NCBI GenBank assembly: GCA_030613665.1
Contig: JAUWLN010000016.1
Coordinates: 1-17,549 of the forward strand
DNA from: Dehalococcoidia bacterium
GTDB lineage: Bacteria > Chloroflexota > Dehalococcoidia > Dehalococcoidales > RBG-16-60-22
Length of the DNA: 17,549 nucleotides
Reading direction: 5' to 3'
A model generated the notes under the pieces. The model was not told where the DNA came from, ran no database searches, and saw only the letters and a program-made list of their open reading frames with translations. The position numbers and the translations under genes are program-made. The stretch's first letter is position 1. The number at the start of each line of letters is the position of its first letter. Below, one piece after another: positions 1 through 7,663 of this stretch.

Positions 1-1
1 C

Positions 2-2044
2 GGGACGGGCGAGTTCCGAACCTCGAAGGTTTCAACCACACCACAGGACCCCTCCATAGGCTTCCTGCACGCCATTGAAAGACTGGTCTCTGAAGCCGCC
101 ATCAACCCGGAGGAAATAGCGCAGATAGTTCATGCCACTACGGTCGCTACCAATGCCATTATCGAGAACAAGGTGGCCAGAAGCGCCTTTATCACCACGA
201 AAGGTTTCAGGGATATTCTGGAAATCCAGAGGCAGATACGACCTTCCCTCTATGACCTTTTCTTCGACAAACCGGCACCGCTTATCCCCAGGTACTTAGC
301 CTATGAAGTGACCGAGAGGATGACACCTGAGGGGGAGGTATACCAGCCCTTGAACGAAGCGGAGGTCAGGCAGGCCGTACAGCAAATCAGGAAAAACGAT
401 GTCGAAGCCATAGCGGTATGCTTCCTCCATTCCTACATCAATCCTTCACATGAGAAGAGGACAGGTGAGATAATTCGAGAGGAATACCCTGAAGTTTATC
501 TGACTCTATCCTCAGAGATAAATCCTGAGTTCCGGGAGTATTTCCGGGCCAGCACCACCGTCATCAACGCGGCGCTTATGCCGATAATTGCCAGTTACGT
601 GGACAACCTTCAGAAAGAAATCGCTGCCAGAGGCTTCAAATCGGGCCTCTACGTGATGCAGTCCGGTGGCGGCGTTATGACGGGTCAGATAGCCAGGGAT
701 AAGCCCGCCGCCATGGTCGAATCAGGCCCGGCGGCAGGGGTAATCGCAGCCTCAGCGTTGGGAACCCTGCTCGGGTATTCGGAAGTGATATCCTTCGATA
801 TGGGCGGTACCACGGCCAAAGCCGGCCTTGTGGAGCGCGGCCGACCGAAGCTCGCGGCGAACTATGAGGTAGGAAGCGCGGCTATGACCCCCGATGCCCG
901 CGGCAGGAAAGGGTCAGGCTACCCGCTGCAGACCCCCGTTATCGACCTCGTTGAGATAGGCGCCGGTGGGGGGAGCATCGCCTGGATAGATACCGGCGGC
1001 ACTTTGAGGGTGGGCCCGCAGAGTGCCGGTGCCGAACCCGGCCCGGCGTGCTACACTGCCGGCGGCACCCTGCCCACGGTAACCGATGCCAATGTTGTCC
1101 TGGGACGAATTGACCCTGACTACTTCCTCGGTGGAGAGATGAAGCTCGACAAAGCGGCGGCCGAAAAAGCCATTGAGGAGCATTGCGCCAGGGCACTGGG
1201 CAGGGATGTGGTAACCACGGCGGCCGGCATAGTTGAGATAGCCAACGCCAATATGATCCGGGCCCTGAGGATTGTGTCGGTGGAAAGAGGTTACGACCCC
1301 CGTGATTATGTGTTGATAGCTTTCGGCGGGGCGGGGCCCATGCACGTCAACGATATCGTCAAAGAGCTCCGAATTCCGACGGTTATCATTCCCCTGAACC
1401 CCGGCATAACTTCCGCGCAGGGCCTGCTGATGACCGACCTGAGGCATGACTACGTGATGACCTATATCTGTCGAGTGGACAAAATCGACCTCGATAAGGT
1501 GAATCGAAACTACAGCGACTTTGAAACTCAGGGGAGAGACCTACTGATTCAAGAAAATGTGAAAGAGAAGGACATGCTCTCCTCGAAGTTCATGGATATG
1601 AGATACGTCGGCCAGTCCTATGAGTTGACGATACCGGTGCCGGGCAAAGAGATAACCGTTAAGGATATAGCCGAGATAACCGCTCTGTTCCACAAGGAGC
1701 ACGAGAGGGCTTACGGGCACTGCGCACCGGAAGAGCCTGTGGAAGTTGCCAACCTGAAGCTGTCCACTACAGGGCTTATACCCAAACCCAGGCTCAGGGA
1801 GATAAAGAGAGGAGAAGCAAACCCCGAAGCGGCGCTGCTGACCAGAAGGAAAGTGTATTTTACCGAAATCGAGGGCTTTACCGAATGCTCCATCTACGAT
1901 AGATACAGGCTCGCCTGTGGCAACGTAATAAAAGGCCCGGCGATAGTCGAGGATAAAGACGCCACGACGGTAATCCATCCCGCCTACCAGGCTGAAGTCG
2001 ACAGATACGGGAACCTGATACTGACCCTGGAAAGTAAAACATAA
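2..2044 (+). CDS. Hydantoinase/oxoprolinase family protein, subunit A type (5' partial)
   Basis: This is the large ATP-dependent amidase/carboxylase-type subunit of the HyuA family (N-methylhydantoinase A, 5-oxoprolinase, acetone or acetophenone carboxylase subunits). The frame is open from base 2 and runs into the window edge, so about 30 N-terminal residues are missing; 680 residues are visible against a usual 680-700. The motif HATTVATNAIIENK (around 131-172) is the typical N-terminal family signature. FDMGGTTAKAGLVERG (around 796-843) is the ASKHA-type nucleotide-binding motif of the hydantoinase_A domain, and GAGGGSIAW and FGGAGPMH follow. The stop TAA is at 2042-2044. The partner HyuB subunit is not in the window and could lie upstream. 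An enolase-superfamily dehydratase follows 81 bases downstream on the same strand. The family is certain, but the substrate cannot be read from the sequence. Confidence 0.93.
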   Translation, partial: GTGEFRTSKVSTTPQDPSIGFLHAIERLVSEAAINPEEIAQIVHATTVATNAIIENKVARSAFITTKGFRDILEIQRQIRPSLYDLFFDKPAPLIPRYLAYEVTERMTPEGEVYQPLNEAEVRQAVQQIRKNDVEAIAVCFLHSYINPSHEKRTGEIIREEYPEVYLTLSSEINPEFREYFRASTTVINAALMPIIASYVDNLQKEIAARGFKSGLYVMQSGGGVMTGQIARDKPAAMVESGPAAGVIAASALGTLLGYSEVISFDMGGTTAKAGLVERGRPKLAANYEVGSAAMTPDARGRKGSGYPLQTPVIDLVEIGAGGGSIAWIDTGGTLRVGPQSAGAEPGPACYTAGGTLPTVTDANVVLGRIDPDYFLGGEMKLDKAAAEKAIEEHCARALGRDVVTTAAGIVEIANANMIRALRIVSVERGYDPRDYVLIAFGGAGPMHVNDIVKELRIPTVIIPLNPGITSAQGLLMTDLRHDYVMTYICRVDKIDLDKVNRNYSDFETQGRDLLIQENVKEKDMLSSKFMDMRYVGQSYELTIPVPGKEITVKDIAEITALFHKEHERAYGHCAPEEPVEVANLKLSTTGLIPKPRLREIKRGEANPEAALLTRRKVYFTEIEGFTECSIYDRYRLACGNVIKGPAIVEDKDATTVIHPAYQAEVDRYGNLILTLESKT

Positions 2045-2125
2045 AAAGATTTACGAGCCCCAGCGCTTTAATTACTGGCCGGATATCATCGTTATGTCAA
2101 GAATCAGAGCAAAGAGGGATACAGA

Positions 2126-3283
2126 ATGAAAATCACCAATATCAAAACGTTCCTTGTCGATGCCACCTGGAGAAACTGGGTACTGGCGAAAGTAGAAACC
2201 GATGAAGGCATTCATGGCTGGGGCGAGGCCAGCATGGAAATGAATGAAGATACAGCTCCTGAGGCCGCGATAAAAAGGATGTCCGATTATTTCATCGGCA
2301 AGGACCCGCGTACCATCGAGCTGCACTGGCATACGGTATACCGTGATACCTGGTACCACCCTTGTTACGTCATAGAAAGCGCCCTCGCCGCTATGGAAAT
2401 CGCTCTCTGGGATATCCTCGGTAAAAGCCTGAATACACCCGTCTACCAGCTCCTCGGTGGTGCTTGCCGCCCCGCGGTAAGAGCTTATGCCAACGGCTGG
2501 TACTCGAAAGCAAAAAGCATAGATGACTATGGAAAGCTGGCCCGGGATGCCATCTCGTTTGGCTTCAAGCACATCAAGATCGACCCCTTCTGGCCCAGCG
2601 ACCTGTATGGTGAACCGGAGGAAATAGCCAGGCCGAAAGAAATAATCCGAACGGTGCGTGAAGCCATTGGCCCCGATGCGCATATACTGGTTGAAGGTCA
2701 TGGGCGCTTCAATGCCGACCGGGCCATCCAGATTGCCCGCGCCCTTGAGGAATATAATCCCTATTTCTTTGAGGACCCGGTACCTCCGGAGAATGTTGAC
2801 GCCCTGGCCAGAGTGACCTCTTCCATTAGCTTTCCGGTCTGTTCCGGAGAAAGGACATGCACGCACTGGGAGGCCCGTGAAACAATAGAGAAAAATGCGG
2901 TATCAATCTTCCAGCCGGACGTTGTGCACATAGGCGGCATCTCGGAGGTCAAGAAAGCGGCGGCAATGGCCTCTGCCCATTACATTCCAATATCCCTCCA
3001 TAACCCCAACGGTCCGGTGCAAACTGCGGCCAGCATTCATATAGGTGCGTCAACCCGCAACTTCTTATTCACGGAATTTTTCTACCCGGACCTCCCCATA
3101 TATGAGGAGATATTGAAAGAGCCGCTATTGTTCCACAAAGGCTTTTTTGATCTGCCAGCACGTCCCGGCCTGGGGATTGACTTCAATGAGGATGCCCTGT
3201 TGAAAAGGCCTCCGAAGCCCTACCGGGGCGTATCCGCTTTATATGACGCCGGCGCAGAACCCGGTTCAGGCTCCGGATATTAG
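2126..3283 (+). CDS. Mandelate racemase/muconate lactonizing family protein, galactonate-dehydratase-like
   Basis: This 385-residue protein belongs to the enolase superfamily (capping domain about 1-125, then a (beta/alpha)7-beta barrel). It probably dehydrates a sugar acid or related hydroxy acid to a 2-keto-3-deoxy acid. Visible active-site residues are K151 (KHIKID), the metal ligands E190, E216 (FFEDPV) and E242 (SGER), H192 (EGHGRF) and H292 (SLHNPNGP). The paired histidines at H192 and H292 match the D-galactonate/mannonate dehydratase subgroup. The first metal ligand is Glu where E. coli DgoD has Asp (DFHGR), so substrate specificity is uncertain. The ATG start is supported by an AGAGGGA ribosome site about 6 bases upstream. 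It lies 81 bases after the HyuA-type gene on the same strand with no obvious terminator between them, so co-transcription is likely. Gene end and family are secure. Confidence 0.93.
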   Translation: MKITNIKTFLVDATWRNWVLAKVETDEGIHGWGEASMEMNEDTAPEAAIKRMSDYFIGKDPRTIELHWHTVYRDTWYHPCYVIESALAAMEIALWDILGKSLNTPVYQLLGGACRPAVRAYANGWYSKAKSIDDYGKLARDAISFGFKHIKIDPFWPSDLYGEPEEIARPKEIIRTVREAIGPDAHILVEGHGRFNADRAIQIARALEEYNPYFFEDPVPPENVDALARVTSSISFPVCSGERTCTHWEARETIEKNAVSIFQPDVVHIGGISEVKKAAAMASAHYIPISLHNPNGPVQTAASIHIGASTRNFLFTEFFYPDLPIYEEILKEPLLFHKGFFDLPARPGLGIDFNEDALLKRPPKPYRGVSALYDAGAEPGSGSGY

Positions 3284-3329
3284 CCGGCGGTACTGGCCCC
3301 GGGCCTGTCATACCCTTCTTGAGAGCAAA

Positions 3330-3359
3330 AGCGCCGACCTCCACAAGGAGGTCGGCGCT
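3330..3359 (-). terminator. Hairpin terminator between convergent genes
   Basis: A perfect 13-bp inverted repeat (3330-3342 with 3347-3359) encloses a 4-base loop. On the minus strand it is followed by TTTTGCTCTC, and it lies only 5 bases past the stop of the amidohydrolase gene, so it is most likely that gene's intrinsic terminator. It also sits 46 bases beyond the plus-strand dehydratase stop. The downstream tract in that direction is A-rich, so its action on the plus strand is less certain. Confidence 0.75.
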
Positions 3360-3364
3360 AAAGC

Positions 3365-4348
3365 TTAAATCTTCAGGGCGCGTTTGGCGTTCTCCGACAA
3401 TATCTGGCGCTTTTCCCTGTCCTCAAGGGGCAGGCGCAATATTTGTTCCAGCTGTGGCTGCAGCGGTATCCCCGGCATATCGGTCCCGAAGATTATCTTT
3501 TCAACACCTATCTTGCGGAAAACCCTGACCGCGTCTTCCTCAGCCAGACCCCGGCGGGCGACGACAGGCAACTGGTCCGGAGCGGCAAAACCCTGCGACG
3601 TGTCAAAATAGATGTTCGGATATTTCTGAGCGAGTTCTACTCTCTCATCCCACCATGCTGAACCCAGGTGGGCCAGAATAACGGTCAGTTTCGGGAATGC
3701 TTCAAGTACTTTCGCCCAACTCTTGGGTTCCGCATAATTTTTATCATCCTCACCCAGCTTGTAGCCCAGCGGGTTGGGGTACATAAAAACGAGGTGTGAA
3801 TGCGGCCCCGGACCGGAATCGGCCAGAATGGGAATCCCCAGTTCCTGGCATTTCGCATACATCGGCCAGAACGCCTTATCGTCGGGGTAATGGGAGAACT
3901 GCCCGGGGTGCATCTTGACCCCCCTGGCACCCTGGCTGACCCTCAGGGCTACCTCTTCGGCCATATCTTCAGGCCCGCCCAAGTCATCAGACATACCTAT
4001 GAAAGGGAGCAATCTTGGAAACTGGCGCCCGACGCCACAGCCCCACTCATTCATTTCACGCATTATCGGTCCAATCTGCTGGCTGATTCTTTCTTTTTCC
4101 TTCTGGCGCTGCGCTTCAGGAAGCTCCCCCAGCTTTGCTTTTTCATATAAAGGCCCCCGCTGCTGGCGGGGTACCAGGATCATAAAGGCCGTCGTGGTGA
4201 TGTTGTTCATATCCATATATTCAATTCTTCGTTCCGGAATCGACCACCGGTCCCGCTCCCGGCGCCCCGGCAGCAGGAAATAATTCCTCTCTTCCTCTTC
4301 CGTTCGGCAAAGGTGAACGTGCATATCAACAATCTCGAAGTCTTCCAT
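3365..4348 (-). CDS. Amidohydrolase family protein (amidohydrolase_2/ACMSD-like TIM barrel)
   Basis: This 327-residue protein is a predicted cytoplasmic metal-dependent hydrolase or decarboxylase of the amidohydrolase_2 family. It opens with the HxH metal motif on strand 1 (DMHVHL, H10 and H12). GVKMHP (K145, H147) follows, then ILAHLGS (H227) on strand 6 and FGTDMPG (D290) on strand 8. At the usual strand-5 histidine it reads PILADSGP, with Asp at 177, so the canonical metal set is altered. The ATG start at 4348 has an AAGGGGGG ribosome site 6 bases upstream. It lies 245 bases downstream of the kinase-like gene on the same strand. It may share that transcript or have its own weak promoter in the gap. 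The substrate is unknown; the neighbouring enzymes suggest a carboxylate or amide. Confidence 0.9.
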   Translation of the reverse strand: MEDFEIVDMHVHLCRTEEEERNYFLLPGRRERDRWSIPERRIEYMDMNNITTTAFMILVPRQQRGPLYEKAKLGELPEAQRQKEKERISQQIGPIMREMNEWGCGVGRQFPRLLPFIGMSDDLGGPEDMAEEVALRVSQGARGVKMHPGQFSHYPDDKAFWPMYAKCQELGIPILADSGPGPHSHLVFMYPNPLGYKLGEDDKNYAEPKSWAKVLEAFPKLTVILAHLGSAWWDERVELAQKYPNIYFDTSQGFAAPDQLPVVARRGLAEEDAVRVFRKIGVEKIIFGTDMPGIPLQPQLEQILRLPLEDREKRQILSENAKRALKI

Positions 4349-4585
4349 AGATGGCCCCCCTTTTAAAAATTTTTAATGCGAAATTAGATTCCGGTTATAT
4401 CAAAATCAGCAATTGCTTTATGGGCATCTCAGCTCAGCCCGTATACTCCGGGCCGCCACAAATTACTTGCTACAATAGCATAAAGGAACACGGGATTCAA
4501 CCAGCCTCAAATGGGCACTTTTACCCGCAGGCAATTATATTCCTTCAAGCTAACGGGGGTTCCCAGCGCGCCTATGAGCACCTGG

Positions 4586-4630
4586 CTCTGAATCATGGTA
4601 TCGCCGGTTCGAGACCGGTACGGCCTACCA
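4586..4630 (+). other. tRNA 3'-end fragment, possibly tRNA-Gln(CUG); candidate attachment-site remnant
   Basis: From the anticodon loop to CCA these bases read like the 3' part of a tRNA. The loop is CTCTGAA (CTG would be Gln). A 5-bp T stem (GCCGG with CCGGT, one G-T pair) encloses TTCGAGA, followed by a 7-base acceptor strand, discriminator A and CCA. The sequence upstream cannot supply a matching acceptor 5' strand (AGGCCGT is expected) or a normal D arm, and the anticodon stem is poorly paired, so no complete tRNA is encoded here. A fragment beginning in the anticodon loop is what integration into a tRNA gene leaves at the far end of an element. It overlaps the last codons of the kinase-like gene. 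Chance similarity is not excluded. Confidence 0.45.
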
Positions 4631-6077
4631 ATGCTACCGTGAAATCAACCAGGCTGATATTTAGTGTTGCGACTATTCCGCTATCTAGTTTCCACAGGAT
4701 GGGAGAAGTGTTATGTCTTTTTATTCCTTCATCTATGTTCAATCCGGCCTTCTCAGCTTCTGCTACAGTATCACCATCCACAATGCCGCCTGCAAAACAA
4801 CCGGGCATACTATCAGGACCTGTGGAGAACTGAGTACCGGGTCCGTCAGTTCCGTCAGTATCCACCGACGCTATCACTGTGTTTCTACATCCGGATATGC
4901 CCAGGGCAGCTGATAACGCATACTCCTGGTTCCGACCGCCAATTCCCCTCTCATTGCCTACCGTGACGACCATCTCACCGCTGGTGAATATGGCACAGGG
5001 CGGTTTGAAAGGTTTACCGGTACGCTCGATTGTCCGGCAAATAGCCGCCATATGAGCACCAGCCTGACGCGCTTCCACGATCCATAAATCATCGGTGAGC
5101 AAGACAGGTTTGAAACCCAGTTCCCTCGCTTTCTTCATAGCCGCCGGGATTTTGGCCGTATATTTATATCCCGGCATCACGCCGAAGATGCGGGAAGGCA
5201 TTTTTTCGAATTCCTCTGCTTTTACCGTCTCGTATTTGGTGTCGCCCTCTGTCAGAAACTCCCTGACCGAGGAAGGAACCTCCTCCCAGGCATCCCATTT
5301 TCTCAGGTTATCAACTGCGAGCTGGAAGGTGGTGCAGTCAGGGAGCGTGTGCAGCCAGTAATTTTCATACATAAGCTCTTCGTAGGTGAGAGGATCGCGG
5401 GCGACTATGTGAACCGTCTGCGCCGGATAGATATACCTGTTTATCCTTCCCCCCTTCATCATGTCAAGGTGGTTCCGGATTGAGTTCACGTCTGCGGTAG
5501 GTGCGCCGTGTTCGATCTGCAAAATATGCGTTGTCTTTCTTATGTCCTCCAGGCTTACGCCGGGCACAGGCATGGTCAGAGTGGACGAGACACCGTTGCT
5601 GACACAGGTGAACACCAGGTCATTCCTGGTAAGCCCCCTGGTCATCTCAAGAATCCGCTCACATCCCTTCACACAGTCCTCATCCGGTATCGGATGTCCA
5701 CCCAGGGTGACGCCTATTCTCCGGAGATGTACCGGGTGGTCTTTCTTATCGATGACGTGCCCGCCGGTTATTCTCTCCCCAAGCGTGTCTTCGATAGCCT
5801 GCGCTACTCTCTGGACTCCTTTACCTGCTCCGAACACGTAGATACGCTCCACCTGAGACAGGTCATAGATTGCCTTTCCCGAATGCGGGTCTCCTGCCGG
5901 TTCGAACTCTTTGCATCCGACAGTAAGTTTATTGCCTTCCAGATGGATAAGCTTTCTGGTATTGTGGTACGGGTCTGCCGCCTGCAAACCCGCTTCCAGT
6001 ATCTCAAGCATGGCCTTTCTTCCGGGAACATTTCCATGAGACACAAGACTCTCCGTGTTCTTTATCCTTAATTCCAT
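4593..6077 (-). CDS. Divergent glycerate 2-kinase-like protein (DUF4147/MOFRL)
   Basis: This 494-residue protein has the overall plan of the glycerate 2-kinase (GckA/TtuD) family, which converts glycerate to 2-phosphoglycerate with ATP. Retained features are VFGAGKG (81-87, with the conserved Lys at 86), the N-terminal-domain stretch EDIRKTTHIL and KGGRI, and the MOFRL-domain motifs GGRNQE (380-385) and DTDGTDGPG (406-414). Two hallmark motifs have drifted. SGGGSAL is read as SNGVSSTL (160-167), and the usual SDVPGDDP...ASGPT stretch is ARDPLTYEELMYENYW (226-241). The phosphoryl acceptor may therefore not be glycerate. The ATG at 6077 has a GAGAGGGAAAG ribosome site. It starts 22 bases after the enolase-like gene, surely in the same operon. 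Its last residues (RTGLEPAIP, 486-494) extend past the family's usual end and are read from a tRNA-like fragment on the opposite strand. Confidence 0.88.
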   Translation of the reverse strand: MELRIKNTESLVSHGNVPGRKAMLEILEAGLQAADPYHNTRKLIHLEGNKLTVGCKEFEPAGDPHSGKAIYDLSQVERIYVFGAGKGVQRVAQAIEDTLGERITGGHVIDKKDHPVHLRRIGVTLGGHPIPDEDCVKGCERILEMTRGLTRNDLVFTCVSNGVSSTLTMPVPGVSLEDIRKTTHILQIEHGAPTADVNSIRNHLDMMKGGRINRYIYPAQTVHIVARDPLTYEELMYENYWLHTLPDCTTFQLAVDNLRKWDAWEEVPSSVREFLTEGDTKYETVKAEEFEKMPSRIFGVMPGYKYTAKIPAAMKKARELGFKPVLLTDDLWIVEARQAGAHMAAICRTIERTGKPFKPPCAIFTSGEMVVTVGNERGIGGRNQEYALSAALGISGCRNTVIASVDTDGTDGPGTQFSTGPDSMPGCFAGGIVDGDTVAEAEKAGLNIDEGIKRHNTSPILWKLDSGIVATLNISLVDFTVALVGRTGLEPAIP

Positions 6078-6099
6078 CTTTCCCTCTCAAAAAGAGTGC

Positions 6100-7395
6100 T
6101 TAACCGGATTCAGGTGACAACTTCCTGAACGCCTGTACCCCTTTGTATTTTGCTTCATCACCAAGTTCTTCCTCTATTCGCAGCAGGCGATTATGCTTAA
6201 CGACGCTCTTGGCGCGTGGAGGGCCTGTTTTGATTTGCCCGCAGCCGCTCAACACGGATAAATCGGTAATAGTCGCATCTTCTGTTTCTCCAGAACGGGT
6301 GCTCAGCATAGCGGCCCATCCCGCCTCGCTGGCGATTCGTATCGTCTCCAGTGTCTCGGAAAGAGTCCCTATCTGGTTGGGCTTAATCAGCACCGCGTTG
6401 GCAACACCCGTAATTATTCCCTTCTTTACTATCTCAGGGTTGGTGGTAAAGAGGTCATCGCCGACCAACTGCACCCGTTCTCCGATATGCCTGGTGATAG
6501 CCTGCCAGCCATCCCAGTCCTCCTCGGACATGGGGTCTTCAATGCTTATAATGGGATAGGTATCTATCCATTCACTCCACAAATTATCCAGTTCTGATGA
6601 CGTTAATTCTCTTTTCTCACACCGCAGAAAATATTTACCATCCTTATACAGTTCCGATGTAGCCGCATCTATTCCGATAAAACACTGTTTTCCAAGCCTG
6701 TATCCGGCTGTTTCTATTGCGGACGCAATCGCTTCAACTCCCTCCTGGTTAGATTTAAGTGGTGCCGCCAGTGGACCCGTAGGCTGAATGCTGCCCCCTT
6801 TTTTCTGGAGCAGATTCAGCAGCGCATGGAATATGGCAACTCCTGCCTCCAGCGCTTCCCGAAAGCTGGAAACTCCTGCCGGTATCACCAGGTACTCCTG
6901 GAAATCCACCGAATTCTGGGCGTGTGCACCGCCCTCTAACATGTCGAACGCAGGAACCGGCAAGGCAAAAGGGCCCTCGCCACCCAGGTATCTATACAGG
7001 GGCAATTTCTTATTTGCCGCCGCCGCGTGAGCTGTAGCCAGTGATACGGCCAGAATAGCATTGCCTCCCAGCCGGCTTTTATTGGATGTGCCATCCAGCT
7101 CCAGGAGCTTGTTATCAATCATCTCCTGCCGGGAGGCACTCATGCCCTTCAGGGCCGGCCCGATTACCTCCCGGACATTGCGCACCGCCTTGAGGACACC
7201 TTTACCAGCGAATCTCTTTGAGTCCCCGTCGAGCAACTGGCCCACCTCACTGCTGCCCACACTGATACCAGCGGGGACGGCGGCCCGACCACAACTACCA
7301 TCAGAGAGCGATACTTCTGCCTCCACTGTCGGGTTGCCAAGAAAGTTCAATATCTCACGTGCCCGCACATGTGAGATTAAATCCGAATTACTCAT
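6100..7395 (-). CDS. Enolase-like protein with altered active site
   Basis: This enolase-family protein keeps most of the scaffold. It has H163 (GGAHAQN), Q171 and E172, the metal ligands D248 (GIDAATSE), E291 (SIEDP) and D318 (GDD), K343 (LIKPNQIG), R372 and S373, and K394 (QIKTG). It lacks several residues essential in true enolase. LDSRGNPT is LNFLGNPT (no Ser39 equivalent), the SGASTG loop is AGISVG, GDEGGFAP is PTGPLAAP (no Glu211 equivalent) and SHRSGET is STRSGET (no His373). It is thus unlikely to be the housekeeping phosphopyruvate hydratase. I place the start at the ATG at 7395, with GAGGAG 7 bases upstream; this also matches the usual N-terminal length. An in-frame ATG at 7410 with its own AAGGA would add five residues. 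It leads the operon with the kinase-like gene. Its reaction is unknown. Confidence 0.9.
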   Translation of the reverse strand: MSNSDLISHVRAREILNFLGNPTVEAEVSLSDGSCGRAAVPAGISVGSSEVGQLLDGDSKRFAGKGVLKAVRNVREVIGPALKGMSASRQEMIDNKLLELDGTSNKSRLGGNAILAVSLATAHAAAANKKLPLYRYLGGEGPFALPVPAFDMLEGGAHAQNSVDFQEYLVIPAGVSSFREALEAGVAIFHALLNLLQKKGGSIQPTGPLAAPLKSNQEGVEAIASAIETAGYRLGKQCFIGIDAATSELYKDGKYFLRCEKRELTSSELDNLWSEWIDTYPIISIEDPMSEEDWDGWQAITRHIGERVQLVGDDLFTTNPEIVKKGIITGVANAVLIKPNQIGTLSETLETIRIASEAGWAAMLSTRSGETEDATITDLSVLSGCGQIKTGPPRAKSVVKHNRLLRIEEELGDEAKYKGVQAFRKLSPESG

Positions 7396-7460
7396 TTCAC
7401 TGCTCCTCATTAATATCCTTTTCTTAAGCTAATATCTGCGCATGATTAATTGGTTTGCCT

Positions 7461-7490
7461 ATTATCACACATTTACAATTTTATTAGCAA
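7461..7490 (-). promoter_or_regulatory. Predicted promoter of the enolase-like/kinase-like operon
   Basis: On the minus strand a TTGCTA -35 (7485-7490) lies 18 bases from GATAAT (7461-7466). GATAAT is preceded by TGT, giving an extended -10 (TGTGATAAT). A start near 7454 would give a leader of about 60 bases before the ATG at 7395. Confidence 0.5.
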
Positions 7491-7493
7491 CGC

Positions 7494-7580
7494 TTAATCA
7501 AAGGCAATCACTGCCTTAAAGGCTATGCCCGTGGCTCTATCTATGAACTCCATCGGGCTGCTTTGTGGCCTGAAAGACAT
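7494..7580 (-). CDS. Possible small ORF or gene remnant (28 codons)
   Basis: An ATG-started frame of 28 codons (MSFRPQSSP...AVIAFD) ends 4 bases before the -35 of the enolase-like operon promoter. A G-rich stretch (ACGGGGG) lies just ahead of the ATG and could be a poor ribosome site. The frame stays open a further eight codons upstream to a TGA, so it could also be the tail of a decayed gene. I do not recognise it, and it may be chance. Confidence 0.15.
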   Translation of the reverse strand: MSFRPQSSPMEFIDRATGIAFKAVIAFD

Positions 7581-7646
7581 TACCCCCGTCACTTCTTGAG
7601 AGTAATTTCAGGTCGATACCAAAAACCTGGGTAGCTCCCCTAAATC

Positions 7647-7663
7647 TTAACTGGTTTTTAACA
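7647..7663 (+). promoter_or_regulatory. TTAACA-type direct repeats upstream of the secreted-protein gene (candidate response-regulator site)
   Basis: TTAACT and TTAACA are separated by 5 bases, giving an 11-base period. Hexamers of this type and spacing are the known binding pattern of PhoP/OmpR-family regulators (the B. subtilis PhoP box). A possible -10, TAAAAT (7679-7684), follows 15 bases later, and the secreted-protein ATG is at 7714. The same pattern occurs upstream of the response-regulator gene at 8247-8263. Binding by that regulator is an inference. Confidence 0.5.

Noticed and set aside
2072..2866. A 264-codon open frame antisense to the first dehydratase
   Set aside because: It has no recognisable motifs and lies on the opposite strand of a well-supported enzyme gene, so it is a shadow frame.
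4436..4453. Small GC hairpin (GCCCG/CGGGC) between the kinase-like and amidohydrolase genes as a terminator
   Set aside because: The stem is only 5-6 bp and no T-run follows in either direction.
4550..4630. A complete tRNA gene ending in CCA on the plus strand
   Set aside because: The T arm and CCA are good, but the bases where the acceptor 5' strand should be (CTAACGG) do not pair with ACGGCCT and the D loop lacks GG, so only a 3' fragment is supported.
6100..7395. Annotation as the housekeeping enolase (eno)
   Set aside because: Overall similarity would suggest it, but the aligned Ser39, Glu211 and His373 positions and the SGASTG loop are all altered, so the gene symbol is withheld.
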